A DNA stretch of 64,000 nt from DASPMP01 sp035758925 (GTDB lineage Bacteria > Gemmatimonadota > Gemmatimonadetes > Gemmatimonadales > Gemmatimonadaceae): positions 1 to 64,000 of the forward strand of contig DASTVV010000113.1 in assembly GCA_035758925.1 (NCBI GenBank). The letters are read 5' to 3'. The notes under the pieces are model-generated. The model ran no database searches and was not told the DNA's origin. It saw only the letters and a list, made by a program, of their open reading frames with translations. The position numbers and the translations under genes were made by a program. This document shows positions 35,582 through 43,677 of the stretch, piece after piece (position 1 is the first letter of the stretch; each line of letters opens with the position of its first letter).

Positions 35582-36265
35582 ATGCCTTCTACACGGCCAA
35601 CCGCGGTTTTGTTCGACCTTGACGGCACGCTGATCGACTCGATCGAGTTGATTCTCGACTCCGCCAGACACGCTTTTCGCGACCGCGACGGCTACGTCCC
35701 GTCCGACGCGGAATGGCTCACCGGTGTGGGAATCCCCCTGGCGACCATGTTCCGGCGCTACGCGCGCGACGCGGCGGATGTGGACGCGCTGATCGGCAAG
35801 TATCGCGAATATCAGCTCGAGCATCACGACCGCCTGGTCCGTTCGTACGACCGCGTCGTCGAGACCGTGGACGGGCTCCGCAAGGCGGGGCATCCGCTCG
35901 GGATCGTCACGAGCAAGACCTCGTGGCTGGCCCAGCGCGGCATCGACGTCGTCGGGCTCGGCTCGCACTTCGACACGATCGTCGGATGCGACACGTTCGC
36001 GCTGCACAAGCCGGATCCTGGCCCTGTGCTGCACGCGTTGGGGAAACTTGGCTGTCGGAGCGATGAGTCCGTGTTCGTGGGCGATTCGATCTACGACATG
36101 CAGGCCGGCAATGCGGCCGGCGTCACTACCGTCGCAGCGCTCTGGGGTCCATTCTCTCGGTCAGAGCTGGCGAGCAGCAATCCGGCGTACTATCTGGAGA
36201 GCATTGCCGAGCTGCCCAGTCTGCTTTCCAGGGTCGAGACTGGCAGAAACAAAGGTTCTAAGTAG
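35582..36265 (+). CDS. HAD family phosphatase (phosphoglycolate phosphatase-like)
   Basis: 227 aa. All four HAD motifs are clear: FDLDGTLIDS (nucleophile Asp), VTSKTS, LHKPDPGP (Lys) and FVGDSIYDMQAGNAAG (Mg2+ Asp). The helical cap between motifs I and II is the C1 type of Gph/PpaX/pyrophosphatase enzymes. Likely a cytosolic small-molecule phosphatase; Gph or PpaX activity cannot be separated by eye. A G-rich hairpin follows the stop. Confidence 0.92.
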   Translation: MPSTRPTAVLFDLDGTLIDSIELILDSARHAFRDRDGYVPSDAEWLTGVGIPLATMFRRYARDAADVDALIGKYREYQLEHHDRLVRSYDRVVETVDGLRKAGHPLGIVTSKTSWLAQRGIDVVGLGSHFDTIVGCDTFALHKPDPGPVLHALGKLGCRSDESVFVGDSIYDMQAGNAAGVTTVAALWGPFSRSELASSNPAYYLESIAELPSLLSRVETGRNKGSK

Positions 36266-36295
36266 TCGTATCTCTTGGAGTTCTGGGTGTGAGAT

Positions 36296-36344
36296 GTGGG
36301 TTCTGGGGTGGTGGGACGGAAACCACGCTAACCCCAAACCCCAC
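36296..36344. repeat. G-rich imperfect inverted repeat
   Basis: GTGGGTTCTGGGGTGGTGG (36296-36314) and CCACGCTAACCCCAAACCCCAC (36323-36344) can form a hairpin, 30 bp after the HAD stop. It may act as a terminator, although no U tract follows immediately; CTTTT occurs at about 36349. Confidence 0.55.
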
Positions 36345-36353
36345 ACTGCTTTT

Positions 36354-36381
36354 CCAACCTTTTGTAACCGTCGGGTATCTA
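36354..36381 (+). promoter_or_regulatory. probable ECF-type promoter of the sigma/anti-sigma operon
   Basis: CCAACCTTTT (36354-36363) resembles ECF -35 elements with the AAC core, and GTATCTA (36375-36381) a -10 element, 15 bp from AACC. It lies 33 bp before the sigma factor ATG. ECF genes are often autoregulated from such promoters; this one is inferred by pattern. Confidence 0.5.
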
Positions 36382-36413
36382 CTCCTTCGCACGGACGGAG
36401 ATACCGACGATTC

Positions 36414-36989
36414 ATGGCCGCTGTGGCGATCGTAGAAGTCACTCATTCCGGAAGTCCCTCACACGATGCTGACGCGGCGCTTGCGGCGTCCGGCGACCGG
36501 CATGCGTTCGAGCGGCTGTACCGGAAGCATGTGAATCGTGTCTTCTCCCTGTGCGCGCGGATGGTCGCGGACCGGACGCGCGCCGAGGAGTTGACGCAGG
36601 ACGTCTTTGTCCGCGCGTGGGAAAAGCTGCACCTGTTCCGCGGCGAGTCTTCGTTTTCGACGTGGTTGCATCGGCTGGCGGTCAACGTGGTCCTCAACGA
36701 CCGCAAGACCGAAGGTCGCCGACGCAGCCGCTTCGAGGAGGAGAGTGAGGAGGAAGGGATGGACAGCTACACCGGCGTCGTGGGGATGCCACTCGCGCCA
36801 GGCGACATGCTGGATCTCGAGAAGGCGATCACTCGGCTTCCACCTGGCGCTCGCCGGGTCTTCCTGCTCCACGACGTGGAAGGGTTCAAACACGAAGAGA
36901 TTGCGGAGATGCTGGGTGTGACGACCGGAGCGACCAAGGCGCAGTTGCATCGCGCGCGGCTTCTCCTGCGGGAGGCATTGAATCGATGA
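36414..36989 (+). CDS. RNA polymerase sigma factor, ECF subfamily
   Basis: 191 aa from ATG 36414. Region 2 is at about 25-95 (FERLYRKHVNRVFSLCARM, EELTQDVFVRAWEKL, SSFSTWLHRLAVNVVLNDRK). An acidic linker (EEESEEEG) precedes region 4 at about 135-188 (LPPGARRVFLLHDVEGFKHE, then EIAEMLGVTTGATKAQLHRAR). The ATGA overlap with the next gene, a zinc-finger anti-sigma, gives the usual coupled pair. It probably drives the three DUF4097 genes that follow and its own promoter. Confidence 0.94.
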   Translation: MAAVAIVEVTHSGSPSHDADAALAASGDRHAFERLYRKHVNRVFSLCARMVADRTRAEELTQDVFVRAWEKLHLFRGESSFSTWLHRLAVNVVLNDRKTEGRRRSRFEEESEEEGMDSYTGVVGMPLAPGDMLDLEKAITRLPPGARRVFLLHDVEGFKHEEIAEMLGVTTGATKAQLHRARLLLREALNR

Positions 36990-37807
36990 CGACGCATGCG
37001 ATCACGTGCGCCCAGTTCAGCGATCAGCTGATGGCGTACATGGAGCAGCAGACCGACGACGCGACACGCGTCTCGCTCGAGCGCCACGCGCTGGCCTGTG
37101 CGACGTGTGGACCGCTGCTGGCCGATCTTCGCGAGCTGCGCGTGGAAGCGGCCAACCTCGCCGAACTGACGCCGTCGCGGGACCTGTGGTCGGGCATCGC
37201 GGCGCGCATCGAGACGCCGGTGGTTCCCATCCGAAAGACGCGATGGACTGCGGCAGAGCGCGCCGTCATCATGCGGCGCAGTGTGGGAAGCGTGTTGATT
37301 GCCGCGTCGCTCGTCGCTGCGGCCGGTCTGGGATACCTCGCTGCTCGCACCCGGCCGAACACGCCCGGTGGCCAGGTCGCGAGCGTCACGCCAAAGCCCG
37401 ACACGCCAAAGGCGACCATGCCTGAAAGTACCTCGTCGCCGGCGGCCGAGATCGTGCCTTCGACTTCGGTGGCACAGGTCAGCGATCCCGCCGTGAGCGG
37501 CGCCACGACGTCCGCGACTCCAACGCCTGCGGTGCTGCCAGCCGCGTACACCAGGCTCGTCGCCGATTACGACCGCGAGATCGCCCGGCTGCGCGCGCTG
37601 CTCGAGCAGCGGCGTGGCCAGCTCGATCCCGTCACCATCGCGATCATCGAGAAGAATCTTCAGGTGATCGACACCGCGATCTCCGACTGCAAGCGGGCGA
37701 TCGCGCGCGATCCGGCGAGCCGTTTCCTCATCGAATCGCTCAATCAATCACTCCAATCCAAGCTCGAGCTCATGCGGACCGCGGCGCAGCTGCCGTCCCG
37801 CACATAA
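36986..37807 (+). CDS. anti-sigma factor, zinc-finger type, membrane-spanning
   Basis: 273 aa. The N-terminal HC2-type anti-sigma zinc site has Cys8, His34, Cys38 and Cys41 (in LERHALACATCG). A TM helix at about 100-120 (GSVLIAASLVAAAGLGYLAA) separates a cytosolic sigma-binding part from a periplasmic part with a Pro/Thr/Ser linker and a helical C-terminus (LVADYDREIARLRALLEQRR). It should hold the ECF sigma inactive until an envelope signal arrives. Confidence 0.9.
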   Translation: MTTHAITCAQFSDQLMAYMEQQTDDATRVSLERHALACATCGPLLADLRELRVEAANLAELTPSRDLWSGIAARIETPVVPIRKTRWTAAERAVIMRRSVGSVLIAASLVAAAGLGYLAARTRPNTPGGQVASVTPKPDTPKATMPESTSSPAAEIVPSTSVAQVSDPAVSGATTSATPTPAVLPAAYTRLVADYDREIARLRALLEQRRGQLDPVTIAIIEKNLQVIDTAISDCKRAIARDPASRFLIESLNQSLQSKLELMRTAAQLPSRT

Positions 37808-37818
37808 TGGACCCCTAG

Positions 37819-38739
37819 ATGCCACGAACTTTCCTGTTTGCCGCGATCCTCGCCGCCACGGTGCTGCCACCCGCTGTCCAGGCGCAAGGGCGTGATCGCG
37901 ACGAAGACTATCAGAGCAGCATCGACACGACCTTCGCGTTCGACAAGCGCGGCACGGTGTCGCTGTCGGTCGGATCCGGCGAGATCATCGTTCGCGCCTG
38001 GAACCGTGACCAGATTCACGTGCGGGCGCGCTCGGAGCGCAGCGTGATCCGCCTGGAGGCGACGCCGGCTCGGGTCTCGCTCGACCTGTCGCGGCCGCGC
38101 GGCGGTGACACGCGCTTCGAGGTGACCGTGCCGGTGGGCGTTCGCGTCAGCGCCCGGGCGACGAACGGCGACATCGCGATCACCGGCACGAGGGGCAGCG
38201 TCGAAGCCAGGACCCAGAGCGGCGACCTCACCGTCGAGGATGTCGCCGAGATGGTGGACCTCAGCAGCCTGTCCGGCGACATCACCGGACGTGGACTGAG
38301 TGGCAACATCGATATCAACGCCACCAACGGCGAGATCACGCTCACGGATGTGAAGGGCGACCTGGAAGTGACCTCGGTGAGCGGCGATATCGATCTCCGC
38401 AATGTGGTCGCGAAATACGTCCGCGCGCGGAGCACCAGCGGCGACATCAATTACGACGCTGTCGTGGACACCGCCGGCCGGTACGAGCTGGCGTCCCATT
38501 CGGGCAGCGTGTACCTCATCGTTCCCCAGGGGACCGGCGCGCTGCTGTCCGTCAGCACGTACAGCGGCTCGATCGAAAGTGACTTCCCCATCACGCTGAA
38601 GCCGGGCGACCAAGGCCCGAGCCGGGGCAGGCGCTTCACGTTCGAGATCGGCAAGGGCGATGCGCGCATCAGCGCGGAGAGCTTCAGCGGGGACATCACC
38701 ATTCGCACCAAGGGCCGTCGAGCCACTCCTGACCGATGA
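37819..38739 (+). CDS. exported DUF4097 beta-helix protein (first of three)
   Basis: 306 aa with a signal peptide (about 1-22, ending VQAQG). The rest is DUF4097/DUF4098 right-handed beta-repeat: recurring SGD and NGD steps such as ATNGDIAITG, QSGDLTVEDV, LSGDITGRGL, VSGDIDLRNV and FSGDITIRTK. These proteins are secreted or surface proteins of unknown role. It lies 11 bp after the anti-sigma gene and overlaps the next DUF4097 gene by ATGA, so it is part of the ECF operon. Confidence 0.9.
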   Translation: MPRTFLFAAILAATVLPPAVQAQGRDRDEDYQSSIDTTFAFDKRGTVSLSVGSGEIIVRAWNRDQIHVRARSERSVIRLEATPARVSLDLSRPRGGDTRFEVTVPVGVRVSARATNGDIAITGTRGSVEARTQSGDLTVEDVAEMVDLSSLSGDITGRGLSGNIDINATNGEITLTDVKGDLEVTSVSGDIDLRNVVAKYVRARSTSGDINYDAVVDTAGRYELASHSGSVYLIVPQGTGALLSVSTYSGSIESDFPITLKPGDQGPSRGRRFTFEIGKGDARISAESFSGDITIRTKGRRATPDR

Positions 38740-39539
38740 GGGCTGCCATGATCGTTCGTCCATTCGCGTTGTCTCTCGCATGCGCCGTCTCCCTGGCCGC
38801 CCAGCAGCCGGATTTCCGCTGGGAGAAGGCGCTGGCCGCCGGAAGTACCGTCGCGCTGCACAACATCAATGGAGACGTTACGGTCACGCCGTCGACGAGC
38901 GGAAAGGTGGAGATCGTCGGCGTCAAGCGCGGCAACCGGCGGTACTTCGAGGATATCACGCTCGAGGTCGTCGAGTCGTCGCGTGGCATCACCGTCTGCT
39001 CGATGTTCAAGAACGCCGACATGGAGTGCGACGAAGATGGTCTTCGGTCGCATGATCGGTGGGGTCGGCGCGGCCGCGACTGGGATGACCTCCAGATCGA
39101 CATCGAAGTCAAGCTGCCCGCGAACCTGGAAGTGAGAGCCAATTCCGTGAGCGGCAACGTGAGCGTAGTGGGCGCTCGAGGCGACGTGCGCGCCACATCC
39201 GTGAGCGGAGACGTGCGCATGGAGCGACTGCGCGTCACCAGCCTCAAGGCCACCTCCGTGAGCGGCGATGTCGTGGTTGGCGTGGACTCGCTCGGCGGAA
39301 GCGGGACGTTGAGCTTTACGTCCGTGAGCGGCAACGTCACGGCCGACTTGCCCAAGGGCATCGATGCCGACGTCTCGCTGCGCACCGTGAGCGGATCCCT
39401 GGACAGCGACTTCCCGCTGGTGCTCAGCGGAGGCCGCATGAGTAGCCACAGCCTCGAAGCCCGCATCGGCCGCGGCGGTCGCGAGCTCGAAGTCCGCACC
39501 GTGAGCGGCGACGTCCGCCTGCGCCAAACCAAGCCATGA
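38736..39539 (+). CDS. exported DUF4097 protein (second of three)
   Basis: 267 aa. ATG 38736 overlaps the previous stop; a second Met four residues on is an alternative. Signal peptide about 5-22. Beta-repeat steps are NSVSGNVSVVG, TSVSGDVRMER, TSVSGDVVVG, TSVSGNVTADL and RTVSGDVRLR, strikingly regular. A charged Asp/Arg-rich stretch (DEDGLRSHDRWGRRGRDWDD) interrupts the first half. It overlaps the third paralogue by ATGATG. Confidence 0.9.
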   Translation: MRAAMIVRPFALSLACAVSLAAQQPDFRWEKALAAGSTVALHNINGDVTVTPSTSGKVEIVGVKRGNRRYFEDITLEVVESSRGITVCSMFKNADMECDEDGLRSHDRWGRRGRDWDDLQIDIEVKLPANLEVRANSVSGNVSVVGARGDVRATSVSGDVRMERLRVTSLKATSVSGDVVVGVDSLGGSGTLSFTSVSGNVTADLPKGIDADVSLRTVSGSLDSDFPLVLSGGRMSSHSLEARIGRGGRELEVRTVSGDVRLRQTKP

Positions 39540-40348
39540 TGCCCAACACCGCTCGGATCCTTCCGCACGTCGCCCTCCTCACCGTAGCCGCACTCTCGGC
39601 CGCGCCTCTTGGCGCGCAAAAAACCGAGCAGAACGTCTTCACCTGGTCGGGCAAGATCCCCGAGGGCCGATGGATCAACGTGCGCAACATGAACGGCACG
39701 GTGGAGGTCGAGCCTGGATCCGGCGACAAGGTCGAGGTCACCGGAACGCGTCGCACGCGGCGGGGCGATCCCGAGTACGTGCGGTTCGAAGTCCGGAAGT
39801 ACGGCGCGAGCGATCAGGACGTGCTCATCTGCGCGCTCTGGGGCGACAACACGGACTGCGACGAGGACAGCTACCGCACGCGCGGTGATCGCTCCGGCCG
39901 GAACAACGAAGTCTGGGTGGAGTTCCGCGTGCGCGTCCCCAGGGGCGTCAAAGTCGGCGCCCACAGCGTGAATGGCGAAGTACGAGTGTCCGACGTCGCC
40001 GCGGAAGTGGACGCGGAAAGCGTCAACGGCGCGGTGCTCGTCACAACGATGGGCGGGCCCGTGAACGCTCGCACGGTCAACGGCAGCGTGCGTGCGAGCA
40101 TGGGCAAGTTCGACCTCAACTCCGATCTGCGGTTCTCGAGCGTGAACGGCACGGTGATCGCGGAGTTCGCCAACGACCTGAACGCGGAAGTGGACCTCAG
40201 CACCGTGAATGGGCGGTTTCTCACGGACTTCCCCGTCACCATCACCGGGCGCATCGATCCGCGTCGGTTGCGTGCCACGTTGGGTAAGGGCGGCCCGCGC
40301 ATCCGCATGTCCACGGTTAATGGCAACGTGGAGCTGCGGAAGAGATAG
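39536..40348 (+). CDS. exported DUF4097 protein (third of three)
   Basis: 270 aa with a signal peptide (about 1-27, ending PLGAQ). Here the steps use VNG rather than VSG: NMNGTVEVEPG, HSVNGEVRVS, ESVNGAVLVT, RTVNGSVRAS, SSVNGTVIAE, STVNGRFLT and STVNGNVELR. A similar DEDSYRTRGDRS acidic/basic patch is kept. It is last in the sigma/anti-sigma/DUF4097 operon and is followed by a G-rich inverted repeat. Confidence 0.9.
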   Translation: MMPNTARILPHVALLTVAALSAAPLGAQKTEQNVFTWSGKIPEGRWINVRNMNGTVEVEPGSGDKVEVTGTRRTRRGDPEYVRFEVRKYGASDQDVLICALWGDNTDCDEDSYRTRGDRSGRNNEVWVEFRVRVPRGVKVGAHSVNGEVRVSDVAAEVDAESVNGAVLVTTMGGPVNARTVNGSVRASMGKFDLNSDLRFSSVNGTVIAEFANDLNAEVDLSTVNGRFLTDFPVTITGRIDPRRLRATLGKGGPRIRMSTVNGNVELRKR

Positions 40349-40544
40349 GGGACGGGGACAGGGGACTGGGGACTGGGGCAACTGACTCGGGACTGGAGAA
40401 GGGGAATGGGTCAGGGGGGGATAGGGGCCAGGTCCCTACCCCCTTCTTTATTTTGCTGTCGCATCCGGGTACGGTCCCCCGTCATCCTTCTCCGTTCCCG
40501 CTGTTGGGGTTTCCCTTGTCCCCTGTCCCCTGTCCCTAGTCCCC
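40349..40544. repeat. G-rich tract with matching C-rich tract (long inverted repeat)
   Basis: GGGGAC-type minisatellite units (40349-40378) are mirrored by GTCCCC units (40520-40544), framing about 140 bp that include TTCTTTATTTTG. The right arm runs to the base before the PIG-L start codon and replaces any Shine-Dalgarno. Strong hairpin and G-quadruplex potential. Confidence 0.7.
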
Positions 40545-40545
40545 G

Positions 40546-41274
40546 ATGGTTCTCTGCGGTATCTACGCTCATCCCGACGACGAGACGTTTTCCGGAGGCG
40601 GCACGTACGCGAAGTACGCCGCCGCCGGTGTGCGATGCACGATCTTCTGCGCCACGGACGGCGATGCCGGTAAGACGTCCGGGCTCAACGTTGCGTCGAA
40701 AGAGGAGCTCGGTGCGCTGCGACGGAAGGAGCTCGACGCTGCCACGCGACTCCTGGGCATTCAACGCGTCGAATCGCCTGGCCACGCCGATGGTGGACTG
40801 TCTGGGATCAACCAGGATGGATTGATCGGTGAAATCGTCCGTCACCTGCGCCGCGAACGGCCGCAGGTGGTGATCACGTTTGGCCCGGAAGGGGCGCCGA
40901 ACACACACGCCGACCACAAGGTCGTGTCACGCGCGGCAACGGCGGCGTTCTTTCTCGCGGGGCGTCGGACCGCGTATCCGGAGCAGCTCAAGGGCGAGCT
41001 CTCTCCGTTCACACCCGCGCGACTGTACTACGTCACCTGGCGGGACCCGAGCCCCGATGCTGTCGTGCAGGTGTGCGGCGCGCCAGCGACGGCGACGATC
41101 GATGTCCGACAGTTCCGCGATCAGGAACTGGCCGCGTGGAAGGCACACGCGTCGCAGCAGCTGCTGCAACCGCGATTCGACGAGTTTGCCGCGACCGATG
41201 AGGAGCTGTTCGCGCTGGCGGCGGGCACGCCGCAGCCGCGCGCGATGGTGGACGATCTCTTCGCCGGGCTCTGA
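40546..41274 (+). CDS. PIG-L family deacetylase (LmbE-like)
   Basis: 242 aa. Zn site motifs of the LmbE/PIG-L family: IYAHPDDETF at the N-terminus and NTHADHKVV (about 122-130). GHADGG and the C-terminal HASQQ are also typical. Family members deacetylate N-acetylglucosaminyl thiols (MshB, BshB) or other GlcNAc conjugates; which one cannot be told. The start codon follows the C-rich arm of an inverted repeat with no Shine-Dalgarno, so its translation may be structure-controlled. Confidence 0.9.
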   Translation: MVLCGIYAHPDDETFSGGGTYAKYAAAGVRCTIFCATDGDAGKTSGLNVASKEELGALRRKELDAATRLLGIQRVESPGHADGGLSGINQDGLIGEIVRHLRRERPQVVITFGPEGAPNTHADHKVVSRAATAAFFLAGRRTAYPEQLKGELSPFTPARLYYVTWRDPSPDAVVQVCGAPATATIDVRQFRDQELAAWKAHASQQLLQPRFDEFAATDEELFALAAGTPQPRAMVDDLFAGL

Positions 41275-41295
41275 CGCTCGGGGAGCGCTCTCGGG

Positions 41296-41601
41296 CTAGG
41301 CGCCGGGCTTCTGATCGAAGCCCGCGGCCTTCTCGATCTTCTGCGCCAGGTCGAGATCGCGCTGGGTGATGCCGCCGGCGTCGTGCGTCGACAGAGCGAA
41401 CGTGATGTTCGTGTAGCGAATGTCGATGTCGGGATGGTGGTTCATGTCGTCCGCGACCTTCGCCACCTGGTCCACGAAACGGATGCCATCCGCGAAGCGC
41501 GCGAAGCTGTAGGTCTTCGACAGCGCTTCGCCCTTGCGGGCCCACCCGGGCAGCGTGCCGAGCGCGCGTCTGATCTCGAGGTCGGAAAGTTTGGTACGCA
41601 T
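41296..41601 (-). CDS. 4a-hydroxytetrahydrobiopterin dehydratase
   Basis: 101 aa from ATG 41601, the usual size for pterin-4a-carbinolamine dehydratase. The signature is complete: DMNHHPDIDIRYTNITFALS, then THDAGGITQRDLDLA, with the paired catalytic His residues. The enzyme regenerates dihydropterin after aromatic amino acid hydroxylation, or serves in molybdopterin or folate metabolism. It is divergent from the radical SAM gene. Confidence 0.93.
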   Translation of the reverse strand: MRTKLSDLEIRRALGTLPGWARKGEALSKTYSFARFADGIRFVDQVAKVADDMNHHPDIDIRYTNITFALSTHDAGGITQRDLDLAQKIEKAAGFDQKPGA

Positions 41602-41651
41602 TGCTCGAGCGGAGTTTACAGCGCTCGGAACGGCCGAGATAGGAGACACGC

Positions 41652-42782
41652 TTGCGTCTTCGGCGTTTCTTCGGTACATCTCCTTTCATGCAGTCGCCGT
41701 TGCTCTTCGATAGCCAAACCGACACGTCGCTGCGTCGTGCCGCGCTGCCGGTGCTGGGCGAACAGCGGGACATCCGGTACTACGCTACGCGCGCGAAGTC
41801 TGTTCTCAATGGTACCGACGTCACGAAGATGGGATTCTGGTCCATCAATCCGTACGTCGGCTGCGCCTTCGGATGCGCGTACTGCTACGCGCGCTACGCG
41901 CACGGGTACGTCATGGAGCGCTCGGTGACGGCACATCCGGAGCACACGCTGCTCCGCGAGGCCTTCGAGACGCTGCCGCCGTGGCTCGCGTTCGAGCGGC
42001 AGATCTTCGTGAAGGAAAACGCCGCCGACGTGTTGCGACACACACTGCGTCATGGCTCCGACAAGCATCTCAACTTGCTCAAGGGAGAAGGCATCGGCAT
42101 TGGTACGGCAACCGACCCGTATCAGCCAGCCGAGCGGCGCTACCGGATCACGCGCGGCATTCTCGAAGTCCTGTCGGAGCACGAAGGACTCCGCGTCTGG
42201 ATCGTGACAAAGAGCCCGCTGGTTACCCGCGACGTGGATCTGCTGCGTCGCCTGCAGCGTCGCAACGAGATCAGCGTCCACGTCTCGCTGATCACGCTCG
42301 ATCGAGACCTGGCGCGCCGCATCGAGCCGCGCGCTCCCACGCCCGAGGCTCGGTTGCGTGCGCTGGCGCGGCTTCGCGAACATGGAATCGACGCCGGCGT
42401 GAACGTGATGCCGGTGCTCCCGGGCATCACCGATCGCCCGAATCAGCTCGAGCCACTGATCAAGGCTGTCGCGGACGCGGGTGCGTCGAGGGTCGCGGCG
42501 TGCGCGCTGCGCCTGCGGTCCGCGGCCCGACAGCGGTACCTGCCGTTCATCGAAAAGGAGTTTCCGGATCTCGCCGGCCGGTATCGCACGACGTACGGAC
42601 ACAGCCATCACGCTGGCGATCGATACCGCGAGGGGCTGTATCACTACTTCGCCAAGGTCTGCTCGCGTTACGGCGTTCCGTTCCGCGATTACGACGAGGA
42701 TGAGGATGAGACCGGCGAGGACGGGGGCGGGGGCGGGGGCGGGGGAACGATGGCTAGCAATCAGTTAGTGCTGGGCCTTTGA
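41652..42782 (+). CDS. PA0069-like radical SAM protein
   Basis: 376 aa. TTG 41652 is supported by AGGAG 6 nt upstream; an ATG at 41688 is the alternative. The cluster motif is CAFGCAYCYARYAH (CX3CX2C, about residue 72). IWIVTKSPLVTRD and DAGVNVMPVLPGITD are typical of the PA0069/Rv2578c family, related to spore photoproduct lyase. The last 35 residues are acidic then Gly-rich from a GGGGGC hexamer run. It lies directly upstream of imuA-imuB-dnaE2, suggesting a DNA-repair link (inference). Confidence 0.85.
   Translation: MRLRRFFGTSPFMQSPLLFDSQTDTSLRRAALPVLGEQRDIRYYATRAKSVLNGTDVTKMGFWSINPYVGCAFGCAYCYARYAHGYVMERSVTAHPEHTLLREAFETLPPWLAFERQIFVKENAADVLRHTLRHGSDKHLNLLKGEGIGIGTATDPYQPAERRYRITRGILEVLSEHEGLRVWIVTKSPLVTRDVDLLRRLQRRNEISVHVSLITLDRDLARRIEPRAPTPEARLRALARLREHGIDAGVNVMPVLPGITDRPNQLEPLIKAVADAGASRVAACALRLRSAARQRYLPFIEKEFPDLAGRYRTTYGHSHHAGDRYREGLYHYFAKVCSRYGVPFRDYDEDEDETGEDGGGGGGGGTMASNQLVLGL
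42723..42745 (+). repeat. GGGGGC hexanucleotide run inside the radical SAM gene
   Basis: Three full GGGGGC units and a final GGGGG encode a poly-Gly linker. Gain or loss of a 6-bp unit would keep frame, so it changes linker length rather than switching the gene off. Confidence 0.8.
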
Positions 42783-42855
42783 CGGGCGGTTTTTTTGTCT
42801 CCATGTTTTCGGTGTTTGTTCGGTCATGGCTTGAACCCTGCTTCGCTGATCTCCC

Positions 42856-43677
42856 ATGAGCTCCGCCGTCGCTTCGACCGCCGTTTCTCAGCCGACACCT
42901 GACGCCGCCCGTCATGCGTCGCCGGTCGTGCTGCTGGAGTCGCTGCGGGCGCTGCTGCCCGCAGCGACTCCGATGGCGCCGGGCATGCCGACCGGGGTGG
43001 ACGCGCTCGATCGCGCGCTTGCGTCTGACGGACTGCCGCGCGGTCGTCTCACCGAAGTCGTCGGAGCGACCGGGAAGCTGTCGCTCCTGCATCAGATCGT
43101 CGGCGCTGCGCTGCAGCGTGGCGACTGGGTGGCATATATCGACGCATCACGCACGCTGGCTCCACGAGACTGGGCCGATCTGGGCGACTTCGGCTTCTGG
43201 ATCGTGCGGCCGACCGAAGCCGCGAAAGCCGCCTGGTGCGCCGATGTGTTGCTGCGCAGCGCCGCGTTTTCGCTCGTGGTACTCGACTCCGCGCCGCCCA
43301 TCTCGCGCGCCGTCGCGGTCCGGCTCACCGGGCTCGCGCGCGAATCCAACGCGGCGTTCGTCACGGTCGGCGCGGCAAGCGCCACCCGGCTGGGCGGGGC
43401 CGTGCGACTCCGCGTGACCCGACGACGACAACGGCTCACGATCGCGATCGAAAAAGGTGCTCGAGTGGGCGGGAGCGGGACTGGTGGTCGGCTTCAACAT
43501 GTCGTGGAGGTGGGTTGTGCAGACGGAGTGGCGCGTCGCCTGTGTTCGCATTCCGAGGTTCCCGATCGGCGCGGTGCAGCGCGCGCAGCAGCGAGAGGGG
43601 GGCGCACTGGGAAAGGCCGGCGTGCAGCTACTCCTGCCTATGAGCGACAAGGCGGAGGCATGCTCCAGTACTGCTGA
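42856..43677 (+). CDS. imuA: ImuA-like protein (RecA/SulA-related)
   Basis: 273 aa as read. A RecA-like core is seen: GMPTGVDALDRALASDGLPR, GRLTEVVGATGKLSLLHQIV (Walker-like but with GATGKLS), VAYIDASRTLAPRDW and FSLVVLDSAPPISRA. ImuA supports ImuB and DnaE2 in error-prone repair after DNA damage. After about 43500 the frame turns Arg/Gly-rich and overlaps imuB by 160 bp, so the true C-terminus may be shorter or a frame change occurs near the A5 run at 43451-43455. The boundary with imuB is the main uncertainty. Confidence 0.8.
   Translation: MSSAVASTAVSQPTPDAARHASPVVLLESLRALLPAATPMAPGMPTGVDALDRALASDGLPRGRLTEVVGATGKLSLLHQIVGAALQRGDWVAYIDASRTLAPRDWADLGDFGFWIVRPTEAAKAAWCADVLLRSAAFSLVVLDSAPPISRAVAVRLTGLARESNAAFVTVGAASATRLGGAVRLRVTRRRQRLTIAIEKGARVGGSGTGGRLQHVVEVGCADGVARRLCSHSEVPDRRGAARAAARGGRTGKGRRAATPAYERQGGGMLQYC

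Noticed and set aside
42783..42855. LexA-box-like GTTC-N11-GAAC palindrome upstream of imuA
   Set aside because: The spacing does not match known LexA boxes (GAAC-N4-GTTC or CTGT-N8-ACAG); too weak to call without a LexA gene and other sites.
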